Program-made: the position numbers and the translations under genes
Assembly: GCF_039539445.1 (NCBI RefSeq)
Contig: NZ_BAABDD010000027.1
Coordinates: 1-62,310 of the forward strand
Direction of reading: 5' to 3'
From: Salinactinospora qingdaonensis
Lineage (GTDB): Bacteria > Actinomycetota > Actinomycetes > Streptosporangiales > Streptosporangiaceae
Length of the DNA: 62,310 bases
The notes under the pieces: generated by a model
What the model was told of the DNA's origin: nothing
Database searches by the model: none
The model's input: only the letters and a program-made list of their open reading frames with translations
Shown: positions 37,097 through 45,784 of the stretch, piece by piece
Layout of the letters: each line of letters begins with the position of its first letter
Numbering within the stretch: the first letter of the stretch is position 1

Positions 37097-37384
37097 CTAT
37101 CTGGATTCCTGACCGTCTCGAACGGACGGGGCCGCAGCGAAATACGCGGCAACGGGCGAGGTGTCAAGCCCGTCGGCCACGCGGAAAGCCTTGGCCCAGA
37201 CTCGCCGCCGCTGGGCCGACTCCCAGCAACGGAGGTCGAAATGGAGGTAAGCGCCGCGCCCGGGAGCACTTTGGGAGTGGTCGGGCGTGATGCCACCGTC
37301 GTCCCTCACCAGTCGCAACAGGTCAGATTGGGCTGCTCGGGACCGGCACCCCACACACGTACGGATGGGGATCACCTGATTCAC
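37097..37384 (-). CDS. YlxR family RNA-binding protein (DUF448)
   Basis: A 95-residue protein encoded between nusA and infB. PIRTCVGCRSRA and GRGAYLHFDLRCWE are the family motifs; the paired cysteines (CVGC) are kept. Members bind RNA and have been linked to RNase P in other bacteria. GTG at 37384 or 37375 are both possible: GGGAG is too close to the first and well spaced from the second. Ends about 220 bp before infB. Confidence 0.9.
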   Translation of the reverse strand: MNQVIPIRTCVGCRSRAAQSDLLRLVRDDGGITPDHSQSAPGRGAYLHFDLRCWESAQRRRVWAKAFRVADGLDTSPVAAYFAAAPSVRDGQESR

Positions 37385-37395
37385 CGTCTCCCAGT

Positions 37396-38445
37396 CTAAC
37401 GCGCTTGCGCGTCCGCGGGCCCGGTGGCTTGGCCGTCGTCGTCGGGGGCGACATCACCGATCTTGGTCGGCTCGCCGTCGGTTTCGGCATCGGAGCGGAT
37501 GTCGATACGCCAGCCGGTAAGACGCGCCGCCAGCCGGGCGTTTTGACCTTCCTTGCCGATGGCTAGGGACTGCTGGTAATCGGGCACGGTGACCCGGGCG
37601 ATCCGAGCGGCCATGTCCAAGACCTCGACCTCGTTGACCCGCGCCGGCGAGAGCGCGTTACCGACGAACACAGCCGGATCGTCGGAGTAGTCGACGATGT
37701 CGATCTTCTCGCCGTGCAGTTCGGCCATGACGTTGCGCACCCGACTGCCGAGCGGGCCGATGCAGGCACCCTTGGCGTTGACGCCGCTCTTGTTGGACTT
37801 GACCGCCATCTTGGTGCGGTGGCCGGCCTCGCGCGCGATGGCCGCGATCTCGACGGTGCCATCGGCGATCTCGGGCACTTCGAGTTGGAAGAGCTTACGA
37901 ACGAGGTTGGGGTGGGTGCGCGAGATCGTGACCGAAGGGCCACGGTGCCCTTTGCGTACCTGCACGACATAGGCGCGCAGCCGCTCGCCGTGGCCGTAGG
38001 TCTCACCGGGGACCTGCTCTTGCGGTGGCAGCACGGCCTCGACCCGCCCGAGGTCGACCAGCACGTTGCGTGGGTCCTTGCCCTGCTGGATGATGCCCGA
38101 GACGATCTCGTACTCGCGCCCGGCGAACTCGCCGAGGGTGAGTTCATCCTCAGCGTCGCGCAATCGTTGCAGGATCACCTGTTTAGCTGTCGAAGTGGCG
38201 ATACGTCCGAAGCCGGTGGGGGTCGCGTCGTACTCCCGGATCGGGTGGCCGTCGTCGTCGAACTCGGTCGCCCACACGGTGACGTGCCCGCTGGAGCGGT
38301 CCAGCTCAACCCGCGCGGAGGAGGCTGTCGCCTCCTGGCGATGGTAGGCGATCAGCAGCGCGTCCTCGATCGCCTTCACGACGAGGTCCACCGAAATGTC
38401 CTTCTCGCGCTCCAGACTGCGCAGGACACTCATATCGATATCCAC
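37396..38445 (-). CDS. nusA: Transcription termination/antitermination factor NusA
   Basis: A 349-residue RNA polymerase-binding factor acting at pauses, terminators and rRNA antitermination. N-terminal domain (SVLRSLEREKDISVDLVVKAIEDAL), S1 domain (~residues 110-180), then KH1/KH2 with KSNKSGVNAKGACIGPLGSRV and IGKEGQNARLAARLTGWRID. The acidic repeats of E. coli NusA are absent, as in most Gram-positives. GTG at 38445 follows GGGGGAG; ATG 38433 is an alternative. Confidence 0.95.
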   Translation of the reverse strand: MDIDMSVLRSLEREKDISVDLVVKAIEDALLIAYHRQEATASSARVELDRSSGHVTVWATEFDDDGHPIREYDATPTGFGRIATSTAKQVILQRLRDAEDELTLGEFAGREYEIVSGIIQQGKDPRNVLVDLGRVEAVLPPQEQVPGETYGHGERLRAYVVQVRKGHRGPSVTISRTHPNLVRKLFQLEVPEIADGTVEIAAIAREAGHRTKMAVKSNKSGVNAKGACIGPLGSRVRNVMAELHGEKIDIVDYSDDPAVFVGNALSPARVNEVEVLDMAARIARVTVPDYQQSLAIGKEGQNARLAARLTGWRIDIRSDAETDGEPTKIGDVAPDDDGQATGPADAQAR

Positions 38446-38458
38446 GGGGCTCCCCCTC

Positions 38459-38953
38459 TTAATCCGCCGCGTCGACGCCGGTGTCGATGTCGGTGTCGCG
38501 GCGAAATTCCACCTGGACCTTGGCACGCCCCAGGTCAGAATAGCCGTATACCCGGCTTTGGCCGTCGACGTCGAAAGTGACGCCGGAATCGTCGGCGTGC
38601 GTCACGCGCCCCCGCACCTCGCCACCTTCGGCGAGTGTGGCGTGCACTAGCCGACCACGCGCGCGCCGCCAGTGCCTGGGCTGCCTGAGCGGCCGGTCAA
38701 CGCCCGGCGAGGTGACCTCCAGTACGTAGGGCGCGTCGCCCATGACGTCAGAGGCATCGAGTGCAGTGGAGATCGTCTGGCTCAGCTCACCCACGGCGTC
38801 GAGATCGACGCCGGCGTCGGAGTCGACCACCACGCGCAGCAGCCGACGCTTGCCAGCCGGGGTGACCTCCACGGACTCCAAGTCCATTCCGGCATCGGAT
38901 ACGACCGGCTCCAGCAGCCTCGCGAGACGATCGTGGCGAGCCTGCGCACCCAT
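38459..38953 (-). CDS. rimP: Ribosome maturation factor RimP
   Basis: A 164-residue 30S assembly factor, first gene of the nusA-infB operon. RLLEPVVSDAGMDLESVEV, DLDAVGELSQTISTALD and LEVTSPGVDRPL are its family motifs. I chose the ATG at 38953; the frame stays open far upstream without homology. A 9-10 bp inverted repeat lies ~200 bp upstream in the leader/promoter region. Confidence 0.93.
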   Translation of the reverse strand: MGAQARHDRLARLLEPVVSDAGMDLESVEVTPAGKRRLLRVVVDSDAGVDLDAVGELSQTISTALDASDVMGDAPYVLEVTSPGVDRPLRQPRHWRRARGRLVHATLAEGGEVRGRVTHADDSGVTFDVDGQSRVYGYSDLGRAKVQVEFRRDTDIDTGVDAAD

Positions 38954-39565
38954 CGGTGGTCCTCCTCCGCGACGTCCGCCCGTACGCCCCGGGAGGGGCG
39001 ACAAGCTCTGCACATAGGTCATCCGCGCGCCGGGACACGACGCGGTTTCCATCAAGAGTATCCACAGTCGGCGGATACCCATGCCGTATCGCGTCTGGAT
39101 GTGCACGGAAACTTTAGTTTTGGCTTCCTCCCCGAGGGTCAAGTCGGGGATTGCAACCACCGAGGCGGCCGATTGGTAGGCCCCCTCGTGGCCTCCTCGG
39201 TGGTGGCTGCCGGCGCAGACCACCCCCGTCGTGAGGTCTCTCGACCTCTCCCGCGGGGCCGGGCTATGAGCCGCGTTGACCCCGATCGGGAACCGCGTGT
39301 CCGCGACGCTGCGGACGTGTTGTGCGGCGAGCGCACTCCCGGCACACTGGCCCGGCGACGCGCGAGAAACCCGCCCGTCGTGAAAAGATAGGCCAGAAGG
39401 CACCAGGGTGGAATCATCCGCACCGTCGAGCCTGACATGAATATTACTGCGATTCCACTCATATCCGGCGAATGGCTGTAAATCCGAGGACTTGGGCCTG
39501 GTAGCCCTCGCCAGGGGGCGTGGCTCCTCCCCCACACGACCCGAGCGCACAGCAAGGAGGCACGG
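38954..39565. promoter_or_regulatory. Divergent promoter region of the rimP-nusA-infB operon and the lipoprotein gene
   Basis: About 610 bp without a gene between divergent operons. ACCACCGAGG (39156-39165) pairs with CCTCGGTGGT (39195-39204) with a 29-nt loop, about 200 nt before rimP, where nusA operons often have a regulated leader. AT-richer stretches at 39108-39125 and 39430-39485 are the likely promoter cores; I cannot assign boxes. Confidence 0.4.
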
Positions 39566-40075
39566 TTGCGTCACGATTACCGCGTGAGCCGACGCGCGGC
39601 CATCGTCGGCGCGCTCGCCGGCCTCACGTCAGTTGGACTGAGCGGCTGTCAAAACACCCAGTGGTACCCCAGCGAGATCACCCCTGACGAGTACATCCTG
39701 CGCTCGGTGATCGCTGACAAGCAACGCGCCATCGCGAGCTACCGAGCGACACTTTCGGCAGATCAGGGCCCCACAGAAACGCTGCGCACCCTCCTTTCCA
39801 ACCACGAGCGGCACCTGAGGGCGCTTCGGCAGCGACTCCCCGCCGACGCCGCCTCACCTGAAACCAGCGCCTCGGCCGCCACACCCTCCGCCGCGGCCGA
39901 TCCCACCCCTGAAGGGCCGCTTTCAGTCGCGGCGCTGCGGGTGCTGGAAGAGACCGCCGCCGGCGCGCGCCCCACCCAAGTCACCGAGATCGCCGACCGC
40001 AGCCTCGCCCAACTCGTCGCCGGCGTCGGAGCCTGCGAGGCCGGACACGCCCACCTGCTCACCGCGGAGGCATGA
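39566..40075 (+). CDS. Tat-type lipoprotein of unknown function
   Basis: A 169-residue secreted lipoprotein. SRRAAIVGALAGL resembles a twin-arginine signal (R9-R10) and LSGC ends it, with C28 as the lipidated residue. The mature part is helical and Ala-rich (KQRAIASYRATL, LSNHERHLRALRQRL), like a DUF4439-type ferritin-like neighbour. TTG at 39566 sits 5 nt after AAGGAGG; GTG 39584 is an alternative. It directly precedes and probably works with the next gene; function unknown. Confidence 0.8.
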   Translation: MRHDYRVSRRAAIVGALAGLTSVGLSGCQNTQWYPSEITPDEYILRSVIADKQRAIASYRATLSADQGPTETLRTLLSNHERHLRALRQRLPADAASPETSASAATPSAAADPTPEGPLSVAALRVLEETAAGARPTQVTEIADRSLAQLVAGVGACEAGHAHLLTAEA

Positions 40076-40537
40076 TTGAGCGCCACGCCCACCCCCGACA
40101 GCACCGCGACAGCCGAGTCCGACGACGTGGCGACGCTCCAAGCCGCGCTGCGGGCTGAGCACGCGGCGATCTACGGCTACGGCTACATCGGGGCGCACCT
40201 GAGCGAAGACGCGCGGGAACGTTCCCGCGCCTACCTCGACGCCCACCGGGACAGCCGCGACCGCCTGCGCGACGAACTGGTGGCGCTGGGAGCCCAGCCC
40301 GCCGCCACCCAAAGCGCCTACCAACTGCCTGACAGCGACGACGAGGCCGGACTGAGCCAATACGCCGCCCTGCTTGAGCAGACCACCGGGCAGGCCTATC
40401 TGGAGTTGGCGGCAGCCACGGCCCCGCCCCTGCGCGACCTGGCGGCGCGAGCGCTGCAAACGGCGACGGTGCGAGCATTGAGTTGGGGCGCCGAGAACGT
40501 CGCCTTTCCCGGTTTCCCCGACGGCGAGCCCGCCTGA
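40076..40537 (+). CDS. DUF4439 ferritin-like domain protein
   Basis: A 153-residue four-helix protein. AALRAEHAAIYGYGYIGAHL has the Glu-x-x-His pair expected in a ferritin-like diiron site, and AHRDSRDRLRDELVALGAQP gives a second H...R/E segment. TTG start after GGAGG, directly after the lipoprotein stop (no gap). Cytoplasmic by sequence. The pair divergent from rimP recurs in actinomycetes; a metal or redox role is inference from the fold. Confidence 0.85.
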   Translation: MSATPTPDSTATAESDDVATLQAALRAEHAAIYGYGYIGAHLSEDARERSRAYLDAHRDSRDRLRDELVALGAQPAATQSAYQLPDSDDEAGLSQYAALLEQTTGQAYLELAAATAPPLRDLAARALQTATVRALSWGAENVAFPGFPDGEPA

Positions 40538-40574
40538 AGGCCGCGGGCGCCAAAACACTGGCCGCGGCGGCGGC

Positions 40575-42347
40575 TCAGGAGCTCTCGGCACCCACCGCTG
40601 CCACGACCCGCTCCACCACCGACTCGACAGCGACCTCCTCGCGTTGCCCGCTGGAGCGGTCGCGCAGCTCCACCACCCCGTTGGCCAAGCCCTTACCGAC
40701 GATGACGGCGGTGGGCACGCCCAACAGTTCGGCGTCGGTGAACTTCACGCCCGGCGAGACGCCGGAGCGGTCGTCGACGAGAACCCGAACCCCGGTGGCG
40801 GACAGCTCCGTGGCGAGCCGGAGGGCGACCTCGATCTGGTCGCCCTTACCGGTGCCCACGATATGGACATCGGCCGGGGCGATCTCGCGTGGCCAGACGA
40901 TGCCCTTATCGTCGTGGGACTGTTCCACGATGGAGGCCACCACGCGCGAGACGCCGATGCCGTAGGAGCCCATGGTGATGCGTTTGGGCTTGCCGTCGGG
41001 CCCGAGTGCGTCGAGTTCAAAAGCGTCGGTGTACTTGCGGCCGAGTTGGAAGACGTGGCCGATCTCGATGCCGCGGGCGGTGTAGAGGGTGCCGTCGTCC
41101 TCAGGCGAGGGGTCGCCGTCGCGGACCTCGGCGGCCTGGATCGTGCCGTCGGGGGTGAAGTCGCGTCCGCACACTAGGCCGATCACGTGGTGGTCGGCCT
41201 TGTCGGCCCCGGTGATCCAGCGCGTGCCCGCGACCACGCGCGGATCGACGAGGTAACGCAACCCGTTGTCGAGAAGGGCCCGCGGCCCGACGTAGCCCTT
41301 GACCAAGAACGGGTTGGCCTCGAAGTCGGACTCCTCCAACAACTCGACCTGCGCCGGCTCCAGCGCGGCCTCCAGGCGCTTCATATCGACCTCACGGTCG
41401 CCGGGCACGCCAACCCCCATGATCTCCCAGTCCTTCTCGCCGGGCCGGCAGATCTTGATCAGCACGTTCTTGAGGGTGTCGGCGGCGGTGCAGGCGCGCC
41501 CCGGGCCAACGGCGTCGGGCACGTGCTCATTGACGTGGTCGACGAGGGAATCGATGGTCGGGGTGTCGGGCGTGTGGTGGACGCGCGCCTCAGGCAGCCC
41601 CTCGATTGACTGGGCGGGCGGCGCAGGCACCGTGACGGCCTCGACGTTGGCCGCGTAATCCGACCCGGTGCTGCGAACGAAGGTGTCCTCACCGGTGACG
41701 GCCTCGGCGAGGAACTCCTCGGAGGCCGAGCCGCCCATGGCTCCGGAGGTGGCCTTGACGATCGCGTAACGCAGCCCCAGCCGGTCGAAGATCCGAATGT
41801 AGGCGGCGCGGTGCAGTTCGTAGGAGTGGCGCAGCCCCTCCTCGTCGATGTCGAAGGAGTAGGAGTCCTTCATGTGGAACTCCCGACCCCGCAGGATGGC
41901 GGCCCGGGGACGCGCCTCGTCCCGGAACTTCTCCTGGATCTGGTACAGCATCACCGGGAAGTCCTTGTACGAGGAGTACTCCCCCTTGACCAGCAGGGTG
42001 AACAACTCCTCGTGCGTGGGGCCGAGAAGGTAGTCGGCGCCCTTGCGGTCGACGAGGCGGAAGAGCGTGTCACCGTACTCGGTCCAGCGGCCGGTGGCCT
42101 CGTAGTACTCGCGAGGCAACAGCGTGGGCAGCAGCACCTCCTGCGACCCGATGCGGGCCATCTCCTCACGCACGACGTTGGCGACGTTGTCCAAGACAAG
42201 CTTGCCCAACGGCAACCACGAGTAGACCCCAGGCGCGGCACGGCGGATGTAGCCACCGCGAACAAGCAGCTTGTGGCTGGGCACCTCGGCATCTGTCGGG
42301 TCCTCACGCAGGGTGCGTAGGAACAGGGTCGACATCCGCAGCAGCAC
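40575..42347 (-). CDS. proS: Prolyl-tRNA synthetase (bacterial type, with editing domain)
   Basis: A 590-residue class II synthetase. STLFLRTLREDPTDAEVPSHKLLVRGGYIRR opens the fold across motif 1, then GPTHEELFT, RDEARPRAAILRGREFHMKDSYSFD (motif 2), the INS editing insertion for Ala-tRNAPro (~residues 230-390), GIEIGHVFQLG and SYGIGVSRVVASI (motif 3), and a C-terminal anticodon domain. GTG at 42347 is 5 nt after GAGGAG. Confidence 0.95.
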   Translation of the reverse strand: MLLRMSTLFLRTLREDPTDAEVPSHKLLVRGGYIRRAAPGVYSWLPLGKLVLDNVANVVREEMARIGSQEVLLPTLLPREYYEATGRWTEYGDTLFRLVDRKGADYLLGPTHEELFTLLVKGEYSSYKDFPVMLYQIQEKFRDEARPRAAILRGREFHMKDSYSFDIDEEGLRHSYELHRAAYIRIFDRLGLRYAIVKATSGAMGGSASEEFLAEAVTGEDTFVRSTGSDYAANVEAVTVPAPPAQSIEGLPEARVHHTPDTPTIDSLVDHVNEHVPDAVGPGRACTAADTLKNVLIKICRPGEKDWEIMGVGVPGDREVDMKRLEAALEPAQVELLEESDFEANPFLVKGYVGPRALLDNGLRYLVDPRVVAGTRWITGADKADHHVIGLVCGRDFTPDGTIQAAEVRDGDPSPEDDGTLYTARGIEIGHVFQLGRKYTDAFELDALGPDGKPKRITMGSYGIGVSRVVASIVEQSHDDKGIVWPREIAPADVHIVGTGKGDQIEVALRLATELSATGVRVLVDDRSGVSPGVKFTDAELLGVPTAVIVGKGLANGVVELRDRSSGQREEVAVESVVERVVAAVGAESS

Positions 42348-42365
42348 GGCCACTCCTCGAAAAGA

Positions 42366-43010
42366 TCACGTCGAAAACGTCCACGCTGGGCGTCGTAGCC
42401 GCCGAGCCCACTGCCCGGGCGGGGAGGCCTCAGAGAGCTTCCACATTAGCGGCGCGGCGGAACTGGTGCAGCCCGTGCCGGTCGCTGCGTCCCGGATCGT
42501 GACCGCGAAGCATCGACATCCTCCTGGGCCTGAGCGGTCTGGGAGTCCCGCCTGCTCCCACGCGGGCTGTGTGGGGCGCTTCGGGTGGGTTCCTGCTTCG
42601 TCGCGCTGTGCCCGAGCGTGGTCGGGTCTTACCTGCGCTGCACAGGCTGACACCGCCAGTCCGGCGGCCTTGGCGATGGTGACCGCCGCGTTCACGTCCC
42701 GGTCGAGGATGGCCCCGCATGCCTCACATGTCCACACACGGACGTGCGGGGCTTGGGGCCGTCCTTGAGGCGCACACGGAACACACCTGCGAGGTCGCGA
42801 AGCGGCCGATCTTGACGAAGGGGCGCCGTACTGGGCGGCCTCGTATTCCAGCATGCTCACGAACGCCGCCCCGACGTCGTACACACCCTTGGCCATCACC
42901 TCGCCGAGCCCGGCCCGCTGCGGGGTCTTCTTGGCGGCCGTGGGGCGCTTGGACAGCTCCGCCGAGGCGACGAACGCCACCCCGGGCCGCGCGGTCCTCC
43001 TCACGGACAC
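42366..43010 (-). pseudogene. tnpB: TnpB (RNA-guided nuclease of IS200/IS605) C-terminal remnant
   Basis: The frame gives GVYDVGAAFVSMLEYEAAQYG, split here from VWTCEACGAILDRDVNAA and AAGLAVSACAAQVRP, which are the RuvC-III and second zinc-ribbon parts of TnpB. Between them the first zinc-ribbon part (PFVKIGRFATSQVCSVC) is found in a second frame and LKDGPKP in a third, so at least two small indels have destroyed the gene. The N-terminal ~half is absent. The downstream 3' end region, where a guide RNA would be encoded, reaches the proS start. Not functional. Confidence 0.8.
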
Positions 43011-43112
43011 ACGCCGCGTCGTTGACGACGCCCCGCGCGCACCCGAACGCCCTCGCCAGAGCCGTACGCTGACCGTCGCTCGGGGATAGGCGGAAAGCTG
43101 TACCGAAGCTGC

Positions 43113-43264
43113 ATGCGATCAGGGGACAACCGGGCCATCAGGCGCGGCCGGTTCTGGTGGCCGTCCTACTTCGCGGGCTCATGCGGCGGTGCCCCGCTTT
43201 GGACGGTCCAGGACTACGTCTCACAGCAGAGGCAGCCAGACCGAGCGCGGCCAGCCGTGAGTAC
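43113..43264 (+). pseudogene. tnpA: TnpA (IS200-type Y1 transposase) C-terminal remnant
   Basis: Translation gives WPSYFAGSCGGAPLWTVQDYVSQQ, here split as WPSYFAGSCGGAPL and WTVQDYVSQQ; this matches the end of IS200/IS605 TnpA, where the tyrosine of the Y-[IV]-x-x-Q helix is the nucleophile. The HUH metal motif and all upstream parts are gone. Divergent from the tnpB remnant. Confidence 0.7.
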
Positions 43265-43451
43265 AGGTCGACAATGCCGACCCATGCCCACAACTGAGGC
43301 CACAGCAGGCGAGAGATACGATTCACTCCCGCCCTGAAGGCCAGGGCCCTCTCGCAAGATCAACGGTAGGAAAGGACAGCAGGCGCGTACCGCGTCCGCA
43401 CCGGGCGGGGGCGGGTGGCGCTGCGGAATCGGCCGGGAATGAGGAGAGCGC

Positions 43452-44300
43452 ATGGGCCACCGCGGGGCGAACGGGCGGAGAGAACACCTCTCCCTGCCCA
43501 AGGCGGAACTACTGCGAGACGCCGACCGCGCCGAGTCGTGGCTGCTCATGGTCGGGGACACGCCACAGTCGCACGTGGACCTGTCCGATCCGACCTACCT
43601 TGACTTCGAGTACGTGCGGCGCCTGGGGCACGTGGCCGATCTGGCCACGACTCCCGGAGCTCCGATCGAGGCGTTCCACCTGGGGGCCGGAGCGCTGACG
43701 CTGGCGCGCTACATCGCGGCGACCCGACCGGGGTCGCGCCAGCGCGCCGTCGACATCGACCCCGAGATCATCGAGTTGGTCCGCCGCGAGCTGCCGTGGG
43801 GGCGCCGCGCCGACCTGCGGGTGGGGGCGGGAGACGCTCGGGCGTGGCTGGAGGCGCGCCGTAGTGACTGCGCGGATCTGGTGGTGTGTGACGTCTTCAG
43901 CGGAGCGCGCACGCCAGGACACCTAACGTCGGTGGAGTTCGTCGGTGAGGTCGAGCGCGTGCTGCGCGCGGGAGGTGTCTACGCCGTCAACGTCGGTGAT
44001 GGCCACGGGTTGGCCCACACCCGCGCCCAGGTGGCGACGGTGCGCGAGGTGTTTCCCCACACCGCGCTGCTCGCCGCGCCGGCCGTGCTGCGGGGCCGCA
44101 GGTTCGGCAACCTGGTCGTGGTCGCCTCGCAGCGGGAGTTGGCGGTGGACGAACTCGCCCACCGTGCCCACCGCGACCCGGACATGGCGCGGCTGTTGAC
44201 GGCGGAGGACTTGGATCGGTTCGTCGCCGGTGCGGCTGCGGTGCGTGACGCGACGGCCCGCGACTCTCCCCAGCCGCCTGCCGACACGTTCGGCCGCTAG
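43452..44300 (+). CDS. Spermidine-synthase-like SAM-dependent protein
   Basis: A 282-residue class I methyltransferase-fold protein of the spermidine synthase group. FHLGAGALTLARYIAATRPGSRQRAVDIDPEIIELVRRELP holds the nucleotide-binding loop and acidic residue, split between GAGALTLAR and VDIDPEIIEL. DLVVCDVFSG is the position where true spermidine synthases bind polyamine, and GGVYAVNVGDG follows. There are no membrane spans. GAGGAGAG precedes the ATG. Such stand-alone actinomycete members are often annotated as spermidine synthases, but substrates are unproven. Confidence 0.8.
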   Translation: MGHRGANGRREHLSLPKAELLRDADRAESWLLMVGDTPQSHVDLSDPTYLDFEYVRRLGHVADLATTPGAPIEAFHLGAGALTLARYIAATRPGSRQRAVDIDPEIIELVRRELPWGRRADLRVGAGDARAWLEARRSDCADLVVCDVFSGARTPGHLTSVEFVGEVERVLRAGGVYAVNVGDGHGLAHTRAQVATVREVFPHTALLAAPAVLRGRRFGNLVVVASQRELAVDELAHRAHRDPDMARLLTAEDLDRFVAGAAAVRDATARDSPQPPADTFGR

Positions 44301-44327
44301 CACCCTGGGGGCACCCTGGGGGCCGGT

Positions 44328-45050
44328 TCAGTCGGGCAATTCGTAGTCGAGAAGGTAGGAAAACTCCGGTGACTGGCGGACCTGGACGCCGCCGTCGGCG
44401 GAAGGGCGCATGGGCATCCCGCTGACGCTGCCGCCACGCCACCACAGGAGTTGGTCGGTTAGGGGGACACCGTCGATGATGCGGTCGCAAAAGATCAGGT
44501 GCATGGCGGGGATGACCGGCGCGGAGCGCTTGCTGCGCAGCACGGCGCAGATCAGGGTGTTGGGTTCGGGCGCCATGGCCACGGCGCCATAGGGCATGGG
44601 TTCGGCGATGAGGTCCGACAGCCGCATCACGTGGGCGCTGGCCGGCCAGGTGAGGCCGGTGACGACGTAGCTGGCCGTGTCGGGGGCGCCCGGGTAGGTG
44701 TCGATGCGGTACTGGTCGTAGGCCATGTTGTGCAAGGCGCTGAACCACAAGTCGCGCTTGTTCATGGCCCACGCCTGGGCATGGCGCTGCTCCAGCAGGG
44801 CCGATTGGAACGAGCCCGGGTCGAGCCGGTAGGCGAGCACCGCTGTCAGGGTGGGGTTGATCGAGTATGCGAGCTTGTCACCACCGAGCCCGGTGGCGTC
44901 GCCGCCGAAGAGGACGAGCCGCAGATGGGGGGCGACCGCCTCGAAGGGGGTGGCGAGGAGGCGCTCGTGAATGTCGCCGTGGGAGGGCGGGGCGTGGCCG
45001 TAGGGGAGGTTGCCGTAGTGGGGGTCCGGGCCGGGGTAGGGGGCGTTCAA
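44328..45050 (-). CDS. Conserved-looking protein of unknown function
   Basis: A 240-residue soluble protein that I do not recognise with confidence. Pro/Tyr/His-rich N-terminus (GPDPHYGNLPYGHAPP), then a globular region. NKRDLWFSALHNMAYDQY followed by LIAEPMPYGAVAMAPEPNTLI faintly resembles the layout of DUF1444-type proteins (W-S-x-x-N-L followed by a P-x-R/N-L segment). No signal peptide, no membrane helix. TTG at 45050 follows AGGAG. It is convergent with the spermidine-synthase-like gene and divergent from the metallothionein-like gene. Confidence 0.7.
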   Translation of the reverse strand: MNAPYPGPDPHYGNLPYGHAPPSHGDIHERLLATPFEAVAPHLRLVLFGGDATGLGGDKLAYSINPTLTAVLAYRLDPGSFQSALLEQRHAQAWAMNKRDLWFSALHNMAYDQYRIDTYPGAPDTASYVVTGLTWPASAHVMRLSDLIAEPMPYGAVAMAPEPNTLICAVLRSKRSAPVIPAMHLIFCDRIIDGVPLTDQLLWWRGGSVSGMPMRPSADGGVQVRQSPEFSYLLDYELPD

Positions 45051-45552
45051 TCGTGACTCCTGGACGGACTGCGGGGCGAGGCGACTGTGGTGTGGCCGGG
45101 CGCGGGCGCGCCAGTAGTGGCATGGGGCAACGGTATCCCGTTGTGGCAGGGAGCAGGGCGGTCCCGGGGGCGAGGGGCGGCCTGTCCGGCACGATCGCCA
45201 CGAACTGTGACCGCTCGGCGATTCTCGCGGCCCAATATCGCCACGCGGCGACTCTCGTCGTGCTCTTCCCACACCGCCATCCCTCCATGGAGCACGTGAG
45301 GGCGGGATCGCGCCGGGCATGGGGGAGGCACTTGGGGCGGCAGTAGCGCACGTGACGGTAGGGGCGAACGGCTGGGCACGGACGACTTTAAACGGGGCTG
45401 CGCCCGGATTGCCGGTACCGGCCATGCTGATTGGCGCCGCTGGATGTCGGGAATCTCAGGCACGTTGCTCGGGAGTGAAGTGCCGTGGCCGCCATGGCGC
45501 GGGACAATGGCAGTACTCGTTTTGGCTAAGGTTCTCGATTCAAGGAGGGGAC

Positions 45553-45663
45553 ATGTCCCAATCCACTCCGACCGCCCCCGTTCCCGGCTGCAACTGCGGG
45601 TCTGGCTGCACCTGTGGCTGCCAAAGCGGCGGCCCGTGCCAGTGCAGCGGTAGCTGCAACTAA
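45553..45663 (+). CDS. Metallothionein-like cysteine-rich peptide
   Basis: A 36-residue peptide with eight cysteines (C13, 15, 19, 21, 23, 29, 31, 35) in C-x-C and C-x3-C spacing: CNCGSGCTCGCQ followed by PCQCSGSC; there is no His or aromatic residue. This is the make-up of small metal-thiolate proteins that bind Cu(I), Zn or Cd. AAGGAGGGG lies 3 nt before the ATG and a strong hairpin with a short T-run follows at 45745, so it looks like a complete transcription unit. Easily missed because of its size. A metal-resistance or storage role is inference; a secreted or modified peptide is less likely since there is no leader. Confidence 0.8.
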   Translation: MSQSTPTAPVPGCNCGSGCTCGCQSGGPCQCSGSCN

Positions 45664-45744
45664 GCATCCCGGTCGCGCGCAGATGTGAAAACCGCGGCCT
45701 AGCGCTGGTGGACGACGACGTGCCCCCTCGTTTGTCCGCCGCGA

Positions 45745-45784
45745 GCGCGGGTCGGCCCCGCCCCCGGCCGGCCCGCGCCTTTAG
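45745..45784 (+). terminator. Terminator of the metallothionein-like gene
   Basis: GCGCGGGTCGGCC (45745-45757) pairs with 45766-45778 over 13 bp with one wobble, loop of eight C-rich bases, then CTTTAG. It lies 82 nt after the stop codon. Confidence 0.65.

Larger units (their letters stand above)
42366..43350. mobile_element. Decayed IS200/IS605-type element
   Basis: A minus-strand tnpB fragment and a plus-strand tnpA fragment stand back to back, the divergent order of IS605-like elements, but both have lost their N-terminal halves, so an internal deletion between about 43010 and 43113 is likely. On the right, GCCCT-GAAGGCC-AGGGC (43331-43347) is a small subterminal hairpin of the type found at IS200/IS605 ends. 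The left end lies near the proS start and is not resolved. These elements have no inverted terminal repeats or target duplications, so exact borders are uncertain. Confidence 0.6.
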
